Below are positions 1 to 7,792 of a stretch of DNA of 64,000 nucleotides, one piece after another; within the stretch, counting starts at the first letter, position 1; every line of letters starts with the position of its first letter. The stretch lies in assembly GCA_900315265.1 (NCBI GenBank), contig OMYN01000003.1:1-64000 (forward strand), read 5' to 3'. The stretch comes from an uncultured Eubacteriales bacterium (lineage in GTDB: Bacteria; Bacillota; Clostridia; Lachnospirales; Bianqueaceae). A model generated the notes under the pieces. It was not told where the DNA came from. It did not search any database and saw nothing but the letters and a program-made list of their open reading frames with translations. The position numbers and the translations under genes are program-made.

Positions 1-36
1 CAGCTTTGCTGCTGGCTTCCTTTTCAAGAAAACAAA

Positions 37-56
37 AGCACCGGTACCCCGGTGCT
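37..56. terminator. Hairpin in the left edge, probable terminator
   Basis: Seen: an 8-bp GC-rich inverted repeat (AGCACCGG ... CCGGTGCT) with a tiny loop. A T-rich tract follows it on the minus strand and A-rich sequence precedes it on the plus strand. It probably ends transcription of a gene outside the window. The rest of bases 1-175 holds no gene; a TTGACA hexamer at 93-98 and a direct repeat GCTTTACA at 115-122 and 125-132 may belong to the promoter region of the next gene, but no good -10 box is placed correctly. Confidence 0.45.
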
Positions 57-175
57 AATGTTTGAACTAATTCAGGACATTTTCATTTTTGCTTGACATA
101 AATAGTAGCTTTTTGCTTTACAGAGCTTTACAATAGTCATAGATGACGGAAACGAATCATTAAGGAGGCTGTTTT

Positions 176-1138
176 ATGTCCTGCCTGCAACTATTAAAAC
201 AATTTTCAGCCGATACCTGGAAGGCCCCTCAGATCACGGGCCCCGTCCCCCAGGGAGATGTACCCGGGGATATCGTCGGTATCGATCAGTACAGCCAGCA
301 GCGCATGACCCTTCTCATGCCTTATCTGGTAAAAAAACTGATATCTGTTGTCGAGGAAAACCCTCATGAAAAAGCCGTGATCAGCATCTGCGGCGGTTCC
401 GGCTCCGGTAAAAGCACCTGCGCCCGCGTCCTGGCATACTACTTACAGTCACTGGGCATCGGGACTTATATCCTGTCCGGTGACAATTATCCCCGCCGCA
501 TCCCCATGTACAATGATGCCGAACGTATCAGCATCTTCCGTCATGCCGGTGTCCGCGGCCTGATCGATGCAGACTTGTACAGCAGCGAGCGGGGAAAAGA
601 GCTGAAGGAAATGTGGATCAGGGACATCGATGCCGACCCTTCCTCCTGTCAGCAGTATCCCTGGCTGGCCACTTATCAGAAGGCCGGACGCGCAGCTCTG
701 GCCGGATATCTGGGAACGGAAAATGAACAGGATTTCAAAGAGCTGGAACAGGTCCTGTCTCAATTTAAAAACGGTGCCTCTTCCATTTGGCTCAAACGGA
801 TGGGGCGGACCGATACCGAGCTCTGGTACGACAATGTCGACTTTACTGCGATCAACGTCATAATCCTGGAATGGACCCACGGAAACAGCGACGGGTTCTT
901 CGGCGTGGACGTGCCGATCTTCCTGAACAGTACTCCCAAAGAAACTGCCCTGTACCGCCGCCTGCGGGCAAGGGACGGGCAGACGGACAGTCCTTTTGTC
1001 ACTATGGTCCTTGAGATCGAACAGGCCAAGCTGGATGCCCAGGCTCACAAAGCTGCCTTTATCCTGACCAAGGACGGACGTCTGGTCAGCTACGCAGAGT
1101 ATAAAGAGATTCTGGCAGACGAATTAAGGAGCGAATGA
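176..1138 (+). CDS. P-loop kinase of the uridine kinase/phosphoribulokinase-like class, substrate unknown
   Basis: A 320-residue soluble protein. A classical Walker A motif GGSGSGKST lies at residues 73-81, followed by SGDNYPRR near residue 100, the position where uridine-kinase-like enzymes place their acceptor-binding Asp/Tyr motif. The long middle section (about 130-220) has no counterpart I recognise. The start is fixed by AAGGAGG about 8 bases upstream of ATG at 176. The stop overlaps the start of the next gene (ATGA), so the two are probably translationally coupled. Family knowledge suggests phosphorylation of a nucleoside, sugar or organic acid. The coupling to a glucoside phosphorylase suggests that it acts on the phosphorylase's released acceptor, for instance fructose or glycerate; that is inference only. 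It is not a canonical udk, prkB or cysC. Confidence 0.72.
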   Translation: MSCLQLLKQFSADTWKAPQITGPVPQGDVPGDIVGIDQYSQQRMTLLMPYLVKKLISVVEENPHEKAVISICGGSGSGKSTCARVLAYYLQSLGIGTYILSGDNYPRRIPMYNDAERISIFRHAGVRGLIDADLYSSERGKELKEMWIRDIDADPSSCQQYPWLATYQKAGRAALAGYLGTENEQDFKELEQVLSQFKNGASSIWLKRMGRTDTELWYDNVDFTAINVIILEWTHGNSDGFFGVDVPIFLNSTPKETALYRRLRARDGQTDSPFVTMVLEIEQAKLDAQAHKAAFILTKDGRLVSYAEYKEILADELRSE

Positions 1139-2661
1139 TGGAAGCATTAAACTGGGGCCCCATGCTCAATGCCTATCCGGACAGCATGAGCGGGACATTA
1201 GATGATATAGACGACTTTCTGGAAAGCCCGGACGGCAGAGATACCTTTTCCGCCTTTTATATCCTTCCGACCATTTATCACAGCGACCTGGACCGGGGCT
1301 TTTCTGTCATCGATTACGGTATCAATCAGGAACTGGTTTCTCAAAATGCCCTTACCAGGCTAAAAAAATTGGGCATCGACCTGAAGCTGGACTTTATTCT
1401 GAACCATCTGTCCGTTAATTCTCCCCAATTTCAAGATCTTCTGGAAAAGGGCGATCAGTCTGAATACAAAGATTTCTTCATTAACTGGAACCGTTTCTGG
1501 GCGGGCCACGGTACAATGACCGAGGAAGGGTATATAGAACCCGACCCCGAACTGATCAAGTCAATGTTTTTCCGCAAGCCCGGCCTGCCTATCCTGATGG
1601 TCGAGTTTAAAGACGGTACAAAAGCTCCCTACTGGAATACTTTTTATCAGGAAGTCAAGACCGATGCCGATGGCCATAAAAGCTACCTGGGACAGATGGA
1701 CCTGAATATCCGCTCCGAAAAGGTCTGGGACTTTTACCGCCAGGTACTGAAAACATTGGCCTCTTACGGAGCCCGCATCGTCCGCCTGGACGCATTCGCC
1801 TATGCCCCCAAAGAAGTCGGAGCCAAAAACTTTTTGAATGAACCCGGCACCTGGGATCTGCTTGACAAGATCCATCAGGAAGCTCAGCCTCTGGGTCTGA
1901 CTCTTCTGCCGGAGATCCACGCCAGTTACCAGGAAGGGATCTATAAAAAGATCGGGCAGAAGGGTTATATGGTCTACGACTTCTTCCTGCCCGGGCTGAT
2001 CATTGACGCTATCGAAAATAAAGACGGATCCCGCCTGTCCGTCTGGGCAGGTGAGATCCTGGAGCGCGGTCTTAAGACCGTCAACATGCTTGGCTGCCAC
2101 GATGGTATCCCCATGCTGGATCTGGCCGGCCTGATCGACGAGGACCGGATCCAAAAGCTGATCGACCTTTTGGTACAAAGAGGCGGTATGATCAAGAACC
2201 TTCATGGCAAGAAAAACATGTATTACCAGGTCAATACTACCTATTACAGCGCTTTGGGAGAAGACGACGATAAAATGCTCCTGGCCAGAGCCCTGCAGCT
2301 CTTTATGCCGGGTAAACCTCAGGTATGGTATCTGGATCTGTTTGCCGGCAAAAACGATTATGAAGCCGTAAGAGGGGGCGGAGCAGGGGCTCACAAAGAA
2401 ATCAATCGCACCAACCTGACCAGGGAAGACATGCGCAGAGCCTTATGCCGCAACGTGGTCCTGAAACAGCTGCAGCTTTTGCGCTTCCGCAATACCTTTG
2501 CCGCTTTTGCACCGGACGCAGCGATCACGGTCGAAAATCCCCGTCAAAATCTTTTGATCTTCACCTGGAAGAAAGGACCTTATCAGGCTTGCCTTGAGGC
2601 CGATCTGGCTGTCAAGCGGTTCTTTATCACCGGCACCGAAAATGGTCAGCAGGTCTTTTAG
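1135..2661 (+). CDS. GH13 subfamily 18-type glucoside phosphorylase, sucrose phosphorylase-like
   Basis: A 508-residue (beta/alpha)8 GH13 enzyme of the sucrose phosphorylase group, which splits an alpha-glucoside with phosphate to give glucose 1-phosphate. Catalytic residues are visible: nucleophile D219 in RLDAFAY, acid/base E260 in LLPEIH, and transition-state Asp D323 in CHDGIP. The C-terminal stretch QVNTTYYSALG ... PGKPQVWYL ... AGKNDYE matches sucrose phosphorylases closely. The segment that in Bifidobacterium sucrose phosphorylase forms an acceptor-site loop is much shorter here (around residues 350-365), so the natural acceptor may not be fructose; glucosylglycerate, glucosylglycerol and sucrose 6-phosphate phosphorylases belong to the same subfamily. 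No signal peptide, so cytoplasmic. It overlaps the kinase by 4 bases and has no transporter beside it. Confidence 0.82.
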   Translation: MMEALNWGPMLNAYPDSMSGTLDDIDDFLESPDGRDTFSAFYILPTIYHSDLDRGFSVIDYGINQELVSQNALTRLKKLGIDLKLDFILNHLSVNSPQFQDLLEKGDQSEYKDFFINWNRFWAGHGTMTEEGYIEPDPELIKSMFFRKPGLPILMVEFKDGTKAPYWNTFYQEVKTDADGHKSYLGQMDLNIRSEKVWDFYRQVLKTLASYGARIVRLDAFAYAPKEVGAKNFLNEPGTWDLLDKIHQEAQPLGLTLLPEIHASYQEGIYKKIGQKGYMVYDFFLPGLIIDAIENKDGSRLSVWAGEILERGLKTVNMLGCHDGIPMLDLAGLIDEDRIQKLIDLLVQRGGMIKNLHGKKNMYYQVNTTYYSALGEDDDKMLLARALQLFMPGKPQVWYLDLFAGKNDYEAVRGGGAGAHKEINRTNLTREDMRRALCRNVVLKQLQLLRFRNTFAAFAPDAAITVENPRQNLLIFTWKKGPYQACLEADLAVKRFFITGTENGQQVF

Positions 2662-2720
2662 TTTGAAAATTAAACAGTAAAAGAAGATAGAGAGCAGAGG
2701 TCCTTTTCCCGGACATGAAC

Positions 2721-2760
2721 AAAGCCTTTCGAAACGTATCAACGTATCGAAAGGCTTTTT
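2721..2760. terminator. Bidirectional rho-independent terminator
   Basis: AAAGCCTTTCG pairs with CGAAAGGCTTT across a loop, followed by TTTTT on the plus strand and preceded by A-rich sequence. It lies between the convergent phosphorylase gene and lexA, so it can serve both. Confidence 0.85.
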
Positions 2761-2795
2761 CTTGTTAAAACTTCATAGACTTTGTTTCACGTACT

Positions 2796-3494
2796 TCAGC
2801 GGATGGAGCGGAAGAGGCCGATGACCTTGCCCAGGATGACACAATCTTTGATCAAAATAGGAGTCAGTAAATCATTTTCCGGCTGCAGGCGGATATAATC
2901 ATTTTCCCGGTAAAAGGTCTTAACGGTAACACTGTCTCCTAATAAAGCCACCACAATATCACGGTTGTTGGCTGAATGCTGCTGACGGACAAGGATCAGA
3001 TCACCTTCATAAATACCGGCATTGATCATACTTTCGCCCTGTACCCGCAGCATAAAACAATCCGAATTGTGTGTTTGTTCGACCGGGACCGGAAAATAAT
3101 CCTCTATGTTCTGCACAGCCAGGATCGGTTCGCCTGCCCTTACTTTACCGACAATGGGAACAGCGACCAGTTCCGGCAGCTGCGGAGAAGAAGGATAGAC
3201 CGTCTGTTCGACCTGTGAAGTTCGTACCGTGCCGGGAACTTTTGTTCTTACCCGTACAGATTCCTCCACTGTTTTCTCGGGCTGACGGCAGATCACGAAT
3301 GAGCGGGGTATCGCGGGATCATGTTTGATATATCCTTTTTCTTCCAGCCGGTTCAAATGTCCATGAACCGTCGAGGTCGATTTGAGCCCGACAGCATCAC
3401 AAATTTCACGGATCGAAGGCGAAAAGCCGTTTTTATCCTGATATTCCTTCATAAAATTCATGATCGCCTGCTGCTTTTCGGATAAATCTTTCAT
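2796..3494 (-). CDS. lexA: SOS repressor LexA
   Basis: LexA represses the DNA-damage regulon and self-cleaves when RecA is activated. The 232 residues show an N-terminal winged helix (1-67, LKSTSTVHGHLNRL recognition region), a linker that is about 25 residues longer than usual, the Ala120-Gly121 cleavage site in KVRAGEP, and the catalytic pair Ser155 (GESM) and Lys192 (VTVKTF). The start is supported by an AGGAG-type site upstream. The gene diverges from a LysM protein resembling YneA. Regulation is visible: a consensus minus-strand promoter about 150 bases upstream is overlapped by a LexA box, implying autoregulation. Identification is secure. Confidence 0.97.
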   Translation of the reverse strand: MKDLSEKQQAIMNFMKEYQDKNGFSPSIREICDAVGLKSTSTVHGHLNRLEEKGYIKHDPAIPRSFVICRQPEKTVEESVRVRTKVPGTVRTSQVEQTVYPSSPQLPELVAVPIVGKVRAGEPILAVQNIEDYFPVPVEQTHNSDCFMLRVQGESMINAGIYEGDLILVRQQHSANNRDIVVALLGDSVTVKTFYRENDYIRLQPENDLLTPILIKDCVILGKVIGLFRSIR

Positions 3495-3644
3495 CGCGGA
3501 TCTCCTGTCTTTGTTAGCGTTACGGTAATGTTAACCTTTCCCGGGCATAACACCGGGACAAATATCTATATGACGCTGCTCTGCATCGGTCCTCTTGTCA
3601 TTAAAAGAAGCAGAGTAGAGCAGACTTTATATTTCTGTTACTGC

Positions 3645-3674
3645 ATTATAGCATCAATATGATCTGGCTGTCAA
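3645..3674 (-). promoter_or_regulatory. lexA promoter
   Basis: On the minus strand, TTGACA (3674-3669), an 18-base spacer and TATAAT (3650-3645), a near-ideal sigma-A promoter. It predicts a leader of roughly 140 bases before the lexA start; that leader (3495-3640) shows no RNA element that I recognise. Confidence 0.8.
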
Positions 3675-3685
3675 ACGTTTGTTCG
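3672..3685 (-). promoter_or_regulatory. LexA box (SOS operator) for lexA
   Basis: The minus strand reads CGAACAAACGTTTG, 13 of 14 positions of the Gram-positive SOS consensus CGAACRNRYGTTYC. It overlaps the -35 box of the lexA promoter. Confidence 0.8.
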
Positions 3686-3721
3686 GTCAAAATATTTTTT
3701 TATTTTTCATAACATAAGCCG

Positions 3722-3750
3722 TTGACATTGTTCGTATGTTCGTATATAAT
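3722..3750 (+). promoter_or_regulatory. Promoter of the YneA-like gene
   Basis: TTGACA (3722-3727), 17 bases, TATAAT (3745-3750): a perfect sigma-A promoter. A perfect 13-base inverted repeat (GTTCGTATGTTCG at 3730-3742, CGAACATACGAAC at 3752-3764) brackets the -10 box. Each arm carries GAAC half-sites of the SOS operator type. Confidence 0.85.
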
Positions 3751-3780
3751 GCGAACATACGAACGGTTAGCAGAACACAC

Positions 3781-3794
3781 CGAACATATATTTG
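3781..3794 (+). promoter_or_regulatory. Probable LexA box downstream of the YneA-like promoter
   Basis: CGAACATATATTTG matches 12 of 14 positions of the Gram-positive LexA box. It lies in the untranslated leader between the -10 box and the ribosome binding site of the LysM gene, a position where bound repressor would block transcription. Confidence 0.6.
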
Positions 3795-3813
3795 AAACAA
3801 GGGAGGGAACGTC

Positions 3814-4200
3814 ATGACAGTCAGCCACGCCGCACAGAAGAACGGATATGTGAATCATGCAAGCACAAGGCGAACGGCTGTGCGTATGAGAATCCACCGC
3901 CAATATAGAAGGCTTGTTCTGATCCTGCTGACAGCGGTCATTTTATTGATCGTCCTGCTGTTTCTAACAAAGGGCACCCATAAAGTAGAAGCCGATGAAT
4001 ATCTGGTCGAAACCTATGAGACCATACAGATCCAACCGGGAGATACTCTCTGGGATCTGGCGGATCAGCATAAACTTAGTACCATGAGTACTAATAAATA
4101 TATCAGCCAGGTCAAAACCATCAACGGCCTTTCCGATGACCGCCTGGTCAGCGGCCAGTATCTGATCTTGCCTGTCTATTCCGATCAACCGTCGGATTGA
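3814..4200 (+). CDS. YneA-like SOS cell-division suppressor (membrane anchor plus LysM)
   Basis: A 128-residue protein with a basic N-terminus, one membrane segment at about 34-52 and a LysM domain at about 68-121 (QPGDTLWDLA ... SGQYLILPV), so the LysM faces the cell wall. In Bacillus subtilis the same organisation, divergent from lexA, is YneA, which delays septation during DNA damage. The promoter is embedded in LexA-type half sites, supporting SOS control. The ATG at 3814 is preceded by GGGAGGG. It is about 25 residues longer at the N-terminus than B. subtilis YneA; a second Met at residue 25 lacks a ribosome binding site. Sequence similarity to YneA cannot be scored here, so the name is by architecture and position. 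Confidence 0.75.
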   Translation: MTVSHAAQKNGYVNHASTRRTAVRMRIHRQYRRLVLILLTAVILLIVLLFLTKGTHKVEADEYLVETYETIQIQPGDTLWDLADQHKLSTMSTNKYISQVKTINGLSDDRLVSGQYLILPVYSDQPSD

Positions 4201-4226
4201 CATATTGCTGTTTCTTTTTTCAGTGT

Positions 4227-4260
4227 GCAGCCGGGATCCCCGTACCCGGCTGCTTTTTTT
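4227..4260 (+). terminator. Rho-independent terminator after the YneA-like gene
   Basis: GCAGCCGGG pairs with CCCGGCTGC around a 9-base loop, followed by seven T. Confidence 0.9.
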
Positions 4261-4316
4261 GTGATATAATACTCTGACGATACGTATAAAATTCCGTTAA
4301 ACAGACGATTTTTTCA

Positions 4317-4346
4317 TTGACAAAGAAGCGGGATCTATGGTATATT
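4317..4346 (+). promoter_or_regulatory. Promoter of the rplU operon
   Basis: TTGACA (4317-4322), 18 bases, TATATT (4341-4346). It places the transcript start just before the structured L21 leader. Confidence 0.7.
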
Positions 4347-4352
4347 TTCATA

Positions 4353-4440
4353 GTTGCCGCATGAAGAGGTTGTGAAAGTGCAGACAGTCTTATAGAAGCT
4401 CTGCCTACCGTATTCAGCGAGTTTAGTGTAAAGGAGGTGC
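4353..4440 (+). ncRNA. Ribosomal protein L21 leader (autoregulatory mRNA element)
   Basis: The untranslated stretch contains the GCATGAAGAGGTTG...AAAGTG-type start and a later pairing segment before AAGGAGGTG that I associate with the Firmicute L21 leader. Such leaders are thought to bind L21 and control rplU-prp-rpmA. Assignment is from position and remembered motif; a covariance model search would decide. Confidence 0.6.
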
Positions 4441-4444
4441 CCGC

Positions 4445-4756
4445 ATGTACGCTGTAGTTGAATCAGGCGGAAAGCAGTACCGGGTACAGGAAGGAGACAT
4501 CGTCTCCGTCGAAAAATTAGGTTTGATTGAAGGCGAAAGCTATACCTTCGACAAAGTTCTCCTCGTTGCTACCGATGATGGTATCAAGACCGGTAATCCG
4601 TGTGTTGAGGGAGCTACCGTAAACGCTACGGTCCTTGAAGAAGGCCGCGGTCCCAAGATCTATGTTTACAAGTATAAGGCAAAGAAGACTTACCGTAATA
4701 AAAACGGTCATCGTCAGGCTTATACCAAACTGAAGATCGGTACGATCAACGCTTAA
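4445..4756 (+). CDS. rplU: 50S ribosomal protein L21
   Basis: The 103-residue protein begins MYAVVESGGKQYRVQEGD and has the C-terminal YKYKAKKTYRNKNGHRQ stretch typical of bacterial L21, which binds 23S rRNA domain regions and contacts L20. Length is normal. A strong AAGGAGGTG precedes the start. It is the first gene of the rplU-prp-rpmA operon, with only 3 bases between its stop and the next start. Confidence 0.98.
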   Translation: MYAVVESGGKQYRVQEGDIVSVEKLGLIEGESYTFDKVLLVATDDGIKTGNPCVEGATVNATVLEEGRGPKIYVYKYKAKKTYRNKNGHRQAYTKLKIGTINA

Positions 4757-4759
4757 GTC

Positions 4760-5098
4760 ATGATCAAGGCCACCCTATTTGAAGACGCAAACGGTACCTT
4801 GTGGGGTTATGATATCCAGGGTCATGCCGGATATGCTGACCCGGGGGAAGATATCATATGTTCCGCTGTTTCGGTACTGGCTGTTACGGTCTGCAATGCG
4901 ATCGAAAAGTTTACGTCTTTCAAGCCGCTCCAGCAGGAAAAGGGAGGACACGTCCATGTGGAAGTTTCCCAGATCCTGTCCGGACAGGAAGACTGTCATG
5001 AGGCAGTACTTCTTCTTGAGACACTGCGTCTTGGTCTTGAAGAAATCAGGGATACATACGGTTCCCGTTATCTTACCATTTCTACCATTCGGAAATAA
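4760..5098 (+). CDS. prp: Ribosomal-processing cysteine protease Prp
   Basis: Prp removes the N-terminal extension of L27 in Firmicutes and related bacteria, and is essential where studied. The 112-residue protein carries the catalytic His22 in GHAGYA and Cys34 in DIICSAVS. It sits between rplU and rpmA, 3 bases after the former and 14 before the latter. Its substrate, the extended L27, is encoded immediately downstream, which confirms the assignment. Confidence 0.95.
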   Translation: MIKATLFEDANGTLWGYDIQGHAGYADPGEDIICSAVSVLAVTVCNAIEKFTSFKPLQQEKGGHVHVEVSQILSGQEDCHEAVLLLETLRLGLEEIRDTYGSRYLTISTIRK

Positions 5099-5112
5099 GG
5101 AGGTGCTCGATT

Positions 5113-5406
5113 ATGTTACAGATGAATCTTCAGCTTTTCGCTCATAAGAAAGGTGTAGGTTCTACCAAGAACGGCCGTGATTCCAACGCAAAGCGCCTTG
5201 GCGCTAAAAGGGCTGACGGCCAGTTTGTACTTGCCGGAAATATTTTATACCGCCAGAGAGGCACTCGTATCCATCCCGGTACCAACGTTGGTATTGGCAA
5301 GGATGATACCCTGTACGCTCTTGTAAACGGCCGCGTTCGTTTCGAAAGACTGGGCCGTGATAAAAAGCAGGTTTCTGTATATCCTGAAGAAGAGCAGGCA
5401 GTCTGA
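5113..5406 (+). CDS. rpmA: 50S ribosomal protein L27, with Prp-cleavable N-terminal extension
   Basis: L27 reaches into the peptidyl transferase centre with its N-terminus. This 97-residue form starts MLQMNLQLF, followed by [15 protein letters not shown], the normal mature N-terminus. The extension ends in LQLF before Ala10, the expected Prp cleavage point. The ribosome binding site AAGGAGGTG lies at the correct distance. It is the last gene of the L21 operon. Confidence 0.98.
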   Translation: MLQMNLQLFAHKKGVGSTKNGRDSNAKRLGAKRADGQFVLAGNILYRQRGTRIHPGTNVGIGKDDTLYALVNGRVRFERLGRDKKQVSVYPEEEQAV

Positions 5407-5424
5407 GTTCGAGTCAAGCGAAAG

Positions 5425-5461
5425 CAGGCTTCAAATGGCGACATTTGAGGCCTGTTTTTTT
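5425..5461 (+). terminator. Rho-independent terminator of the L21 operon
   Basis: CAGGCTTCAAATG pairs (one bulge) with CATTTGAGGCCTG, then seven T. Confidence 0.9.
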
Positions 5462-5556
5462 GCCTGAAAATTTATTTTCATATATTCTATTGCCCTGTTA
5501 CTTTGTGGTATCCTATCGGTGACAGGACAAACTTGATCATAAACCGAGGTTATTGT

Positions 5557-6831
5557 ATGTTCGTAGATGAAGCCGTTATTACTCTTCGCTCCGGAAAGGG
5601 AGGAGACGGATGCGTTTCCTTCCGCAGGGAGAAATTTGTCGCAGCCGGCGGTCCGGACGGAGGCGACGGAGGAAAGGGCGGAGACGTGATCTTAGAGGCT
5701 GTAGAGGATGTCAACACCCTAGCCGATTTTAAATACCATCGTAAATTTACCGCCCAGAACGGTCAGAACGGCGGGCCGACCAACTGCTTCGGTAAAAAGG
5801 GCGATGACCTGATCATCCGAGTGCCGGTCGGCACTACCGTGCGCGAAGCTGCCACCGGGCTCGTGATCGTTGATATGGTCAGAGCAGGCCAGCGGGAACG
5901 GATCCTTAACGGCGGAAAAGGAGGAAAGGGCAACCAGCACTATGCCACCTCCACCATGCAGATCCCCGAATATGCTCAAAAAGGCCAGGAGGCCCAGGAG
6001 ATCGTCGTCAAATTAGACCTGAAAGTATTGGCGGACGTGGGCCTGGTAGGGTATCCCAATGCCGGAAAATCCACCTTCTTATCCGTTGTTTCCAATGCCC
6101 GTCCCAAGATCGCGGATTATCCTTTTACCACGCTGACTCCTCAGCTGGGCGTAGTCAATCTGTCCTACGGTAAAACACTGGTGATCGCCGATATCCCCGG
6201 TCTGATCGACGGCGCATCCGAAGGAGTCGGTCTGGGGGATGAATTCCTAAAGCACTTGGAGCGTACCCGAGTCCTGATCCACATCGTAGATGCTGCCGGC
6301 ACAGACGGGCGGGATCCGGTCGAAGATATCATCCATATCAATGAGGAACTGAAACGTTACAGCCAGAAGCTGGCGTCCCTCCCGCAGGTCATTGCTGCCA
6401 ATAAGATCGATCTTCCGGATTCGGAGGTTTATTTGGAGGAGATTCAAAAATACTGCCAGGCCAACCAGCTGCCTTTCTATCCTATCTCGGCAGCTGCCCA
6501 TCAGGGTCTGAAACCTCTGCTGGATGAAGTCGTGCGGCTCCGTGAACAGGAATCGTCGGAACCCGTCGTATTTGAGCGCGAGTATATAGCCCCTGTTCAA
6601 AAAGACACAGAAGGCTTCACTGTTATAAAAACAGCACCTCATGAGTTTGAAGTATCCGGTCCTTCCATCGACAAGATGCTTGGCTATACCAACCTGGAAA
6701 CGGAAAAAGGCTTCGCTTTCTTCCAGCATTTCCTGAAAGAACGCGGTATTTTGAAAAAGCTGGAGGAAATGCAGGTCGAAGAGGGCGATACCATCAAACT
6801 TGGCGGTGTTTCCTTCGAGTATTATCATTAA
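5557..6831 (+). CDS. obgE: GTPase Obg/CgtA, 50S assembly factor
   Basis: A large-subunit assembly and stress-linked GTPase. From ATG 5557 the protein has 424 residues: glycine-rich Obg fold (about 1-158), GTPase domain with G1 GYPNAGKST (165-173), TTLTP (191-195), DIPG (212-215) and ANKIDLP, then the C-terminal OCT domain (about 340-424). An in-frame upstream start at 5503 would add 18 residues of non-conserved sequence; the family begins MFVDEA, and GAGG precedes 5557. The gene is followed 12 bases later by yhbY. Confidence 0.96.
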   Translation: MFVDEAVITLRSGKGGDGCVSFRREKFVAAGGPDGGDGGKGGDVILEAVEDVNTLADFKYHRKFTAQNGQNGGPTNCFGKKGDDLIIRVPVGTTVREAATGLVIVDMVRAGQRERILNGGKGGKGNQHYATSTMQIPEYAQKGQEAQEIVVKLDLKVLADVGLVGYPNAGKSTFLSVVSNARPKIADYPFTTLTPQLGVVNLSYGKTLVIADIPGLIDGASEGVGLGDEFLKHLERTRVLIHIVDAAGTDGRDPVEDIIHINEELKRYSQKLASLPQVIAANKIDLPDSEVYLEEIQKYCQANQLPFYPISAAAHQGLKPLLDEVVRLREQESSEPVVFEREYIAPVQKDTEGFTVIKTAPHEFEVSGPSIDKMLGYTNLETEKGFAFFQHFLKERGILKKLEEMQVEEGDTIKLGGVSFEYYH

Positions 6832-6843
6832 GGAGTATCCCAT

Positions 6844-7137
6844 ATGACATTAACTTCCAAACAGCGCGCTTATCTGCGCAGTATGGCCAACGGGCTTGAT
6901 CCCATTTTCCAGATCGGCAAGGACGGGGTTTCTCCCGAACTTGTTATGGCGGTCGACGCCGCTCTGGAAAAAAGAGAATTGGTCAAATTAGCGATCCTGA
7001 AAACCTGCGAAGACGACTTGGATCTGGCGGCTGATAAAGTCAGCAAACGCACTCACAGTGAGATCGTAGGAAAAATAGGAAAGCGCTTTATCCTTTACCG
7101 CAAGTCAAAAAAGCCGGTCATCGAGCTGCCTCGCTGA
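6844..7137 (+). CDS. yhbY: CRS1-YhbY RNA-binding protein, 50S precursor associated
   Basis: 97 residues forming a single CRM domain: MTLTSKQRAYLRSMANGL at the start, the GKDG loop equivalent (QIGKDGVSPE), and the C-terminal FILYRKSKK. Homologues (YhbY/YqeI) bind pre-50S particles. An AAGGAG site precedes the start. It sits in the conserved obg-yhbY-nadD-yqeK-rsfS order. Confidence 0.92.
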   Translation: MTLTSKQRAYLRSMANGLDPIFQIGKDGVSPELVMAVDAALEKRELVKLAILKTCEDDLDLAADKVSKRTHSEIVGKIGKRFILYRKSKKPVIELPR

Positions 7138-7152
7138 CCGCTGTAAACCACG

Positions 7153-7764
7153 ATGGATGTATTGAAAAAGATCGGTATCATGGGCGGGACCTTTGATCCC
7201 ATCCATTACGGCCACCTTGTGACGGCAGAAGCGGCATATTATGAATACGGTCTTGACCGGATCTATTTCATTCCCAGCGGACAGCCTCCTCACAAAAAGG
7301 GCCGCCATGTAACCAGTGCTGAAGATCGTCTTCTGATGACACATCTGGCTACCGCTGCAAATCCCCATTTTTATACATCGGATCTGGAGATCAAACGACA
7401 GGGTTATACCTATACGGTCGATACCATCCGCCAGCTTCATCAGATGATGCCGGAAACAGAGATCTACTTTATTACAGGCGCTGACGCCTTTTCCGAGATC
7501 CTTACCTGGAAAGACCCTGTGACCCTGCTTAATTCCTGTGATATGGTCGCGGCCACCCGCCCCGGTTATACCCGCAGCAGAGTCATTGATCAGGTAGAAG
7601 AGATCATGGGCAATAACGCAGACCGCCTTCATTTTCTAGAGGTACCGGCTCTGGCCATTTCGTCAAGCGACATCAGGCAAAGGGTTCATGATAAAAAACC
7701 GATCCGGTATCTTCTTCCGGAATCGGTCGAGAATTACATCTATAAGCATCAGTTGTACCGGTAA
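7153..7764 (+). CDS. nadD: Nicotinate-nucleotide adenylyltransferase NadD
   Basis: Makes nicotinate adenine dinucleotide from NaMN and ATP in NAD synthesis. The 203-residue protein shows the nucleotidyltransferase signature GGTFDPIHYGH (11-21) and the C-terminal ISSSDIRQR motif, both ATP-binding. It starts 15 bases after yhbY. Length is normal. It is followed by the HD hydrolase YqeK, as in many Firmicutes. Confidence 0.96.
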   Translation: MDVLKKIGIMGGTFDPIHYGHLVTAEAAYYEYGLDRIYFIPSGQPPHKKGRHVTSAEDRLLMTHLATAANPHFYTSDLEIKRQGYTYTVDTIRQLHQMMPETEIYFITGADAFSEILTWKDPVTLLNSCDMVAATRPGYTRSRVIDQVEEIMGNNADRLHFLEVPALAISSSDIRQRVHDKKPIRYLLPESVENYIYKHQLYR

Positions 7765-7792
7765 TTATTATGACGTTGTAAGAAAGGACCTT

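Noticed and set aside
1561-2394. Long minus-strand frame antisense to the GH13 gene
   Set aside because: It mirrors the codon pattern of the phosphorylase, has no ribosome binding site and shows no recognisable protein character. The same reasoning applies to other antisense frames such as 18921-19790, 41677-42690, 54818-55903, 55971-56741 and 60645-61670.
3700-3903. Small minus-strand frame across the lexA-yneA promoter region
   Set aside because: It covers both promoters and operators, and has no ribosome binding site.
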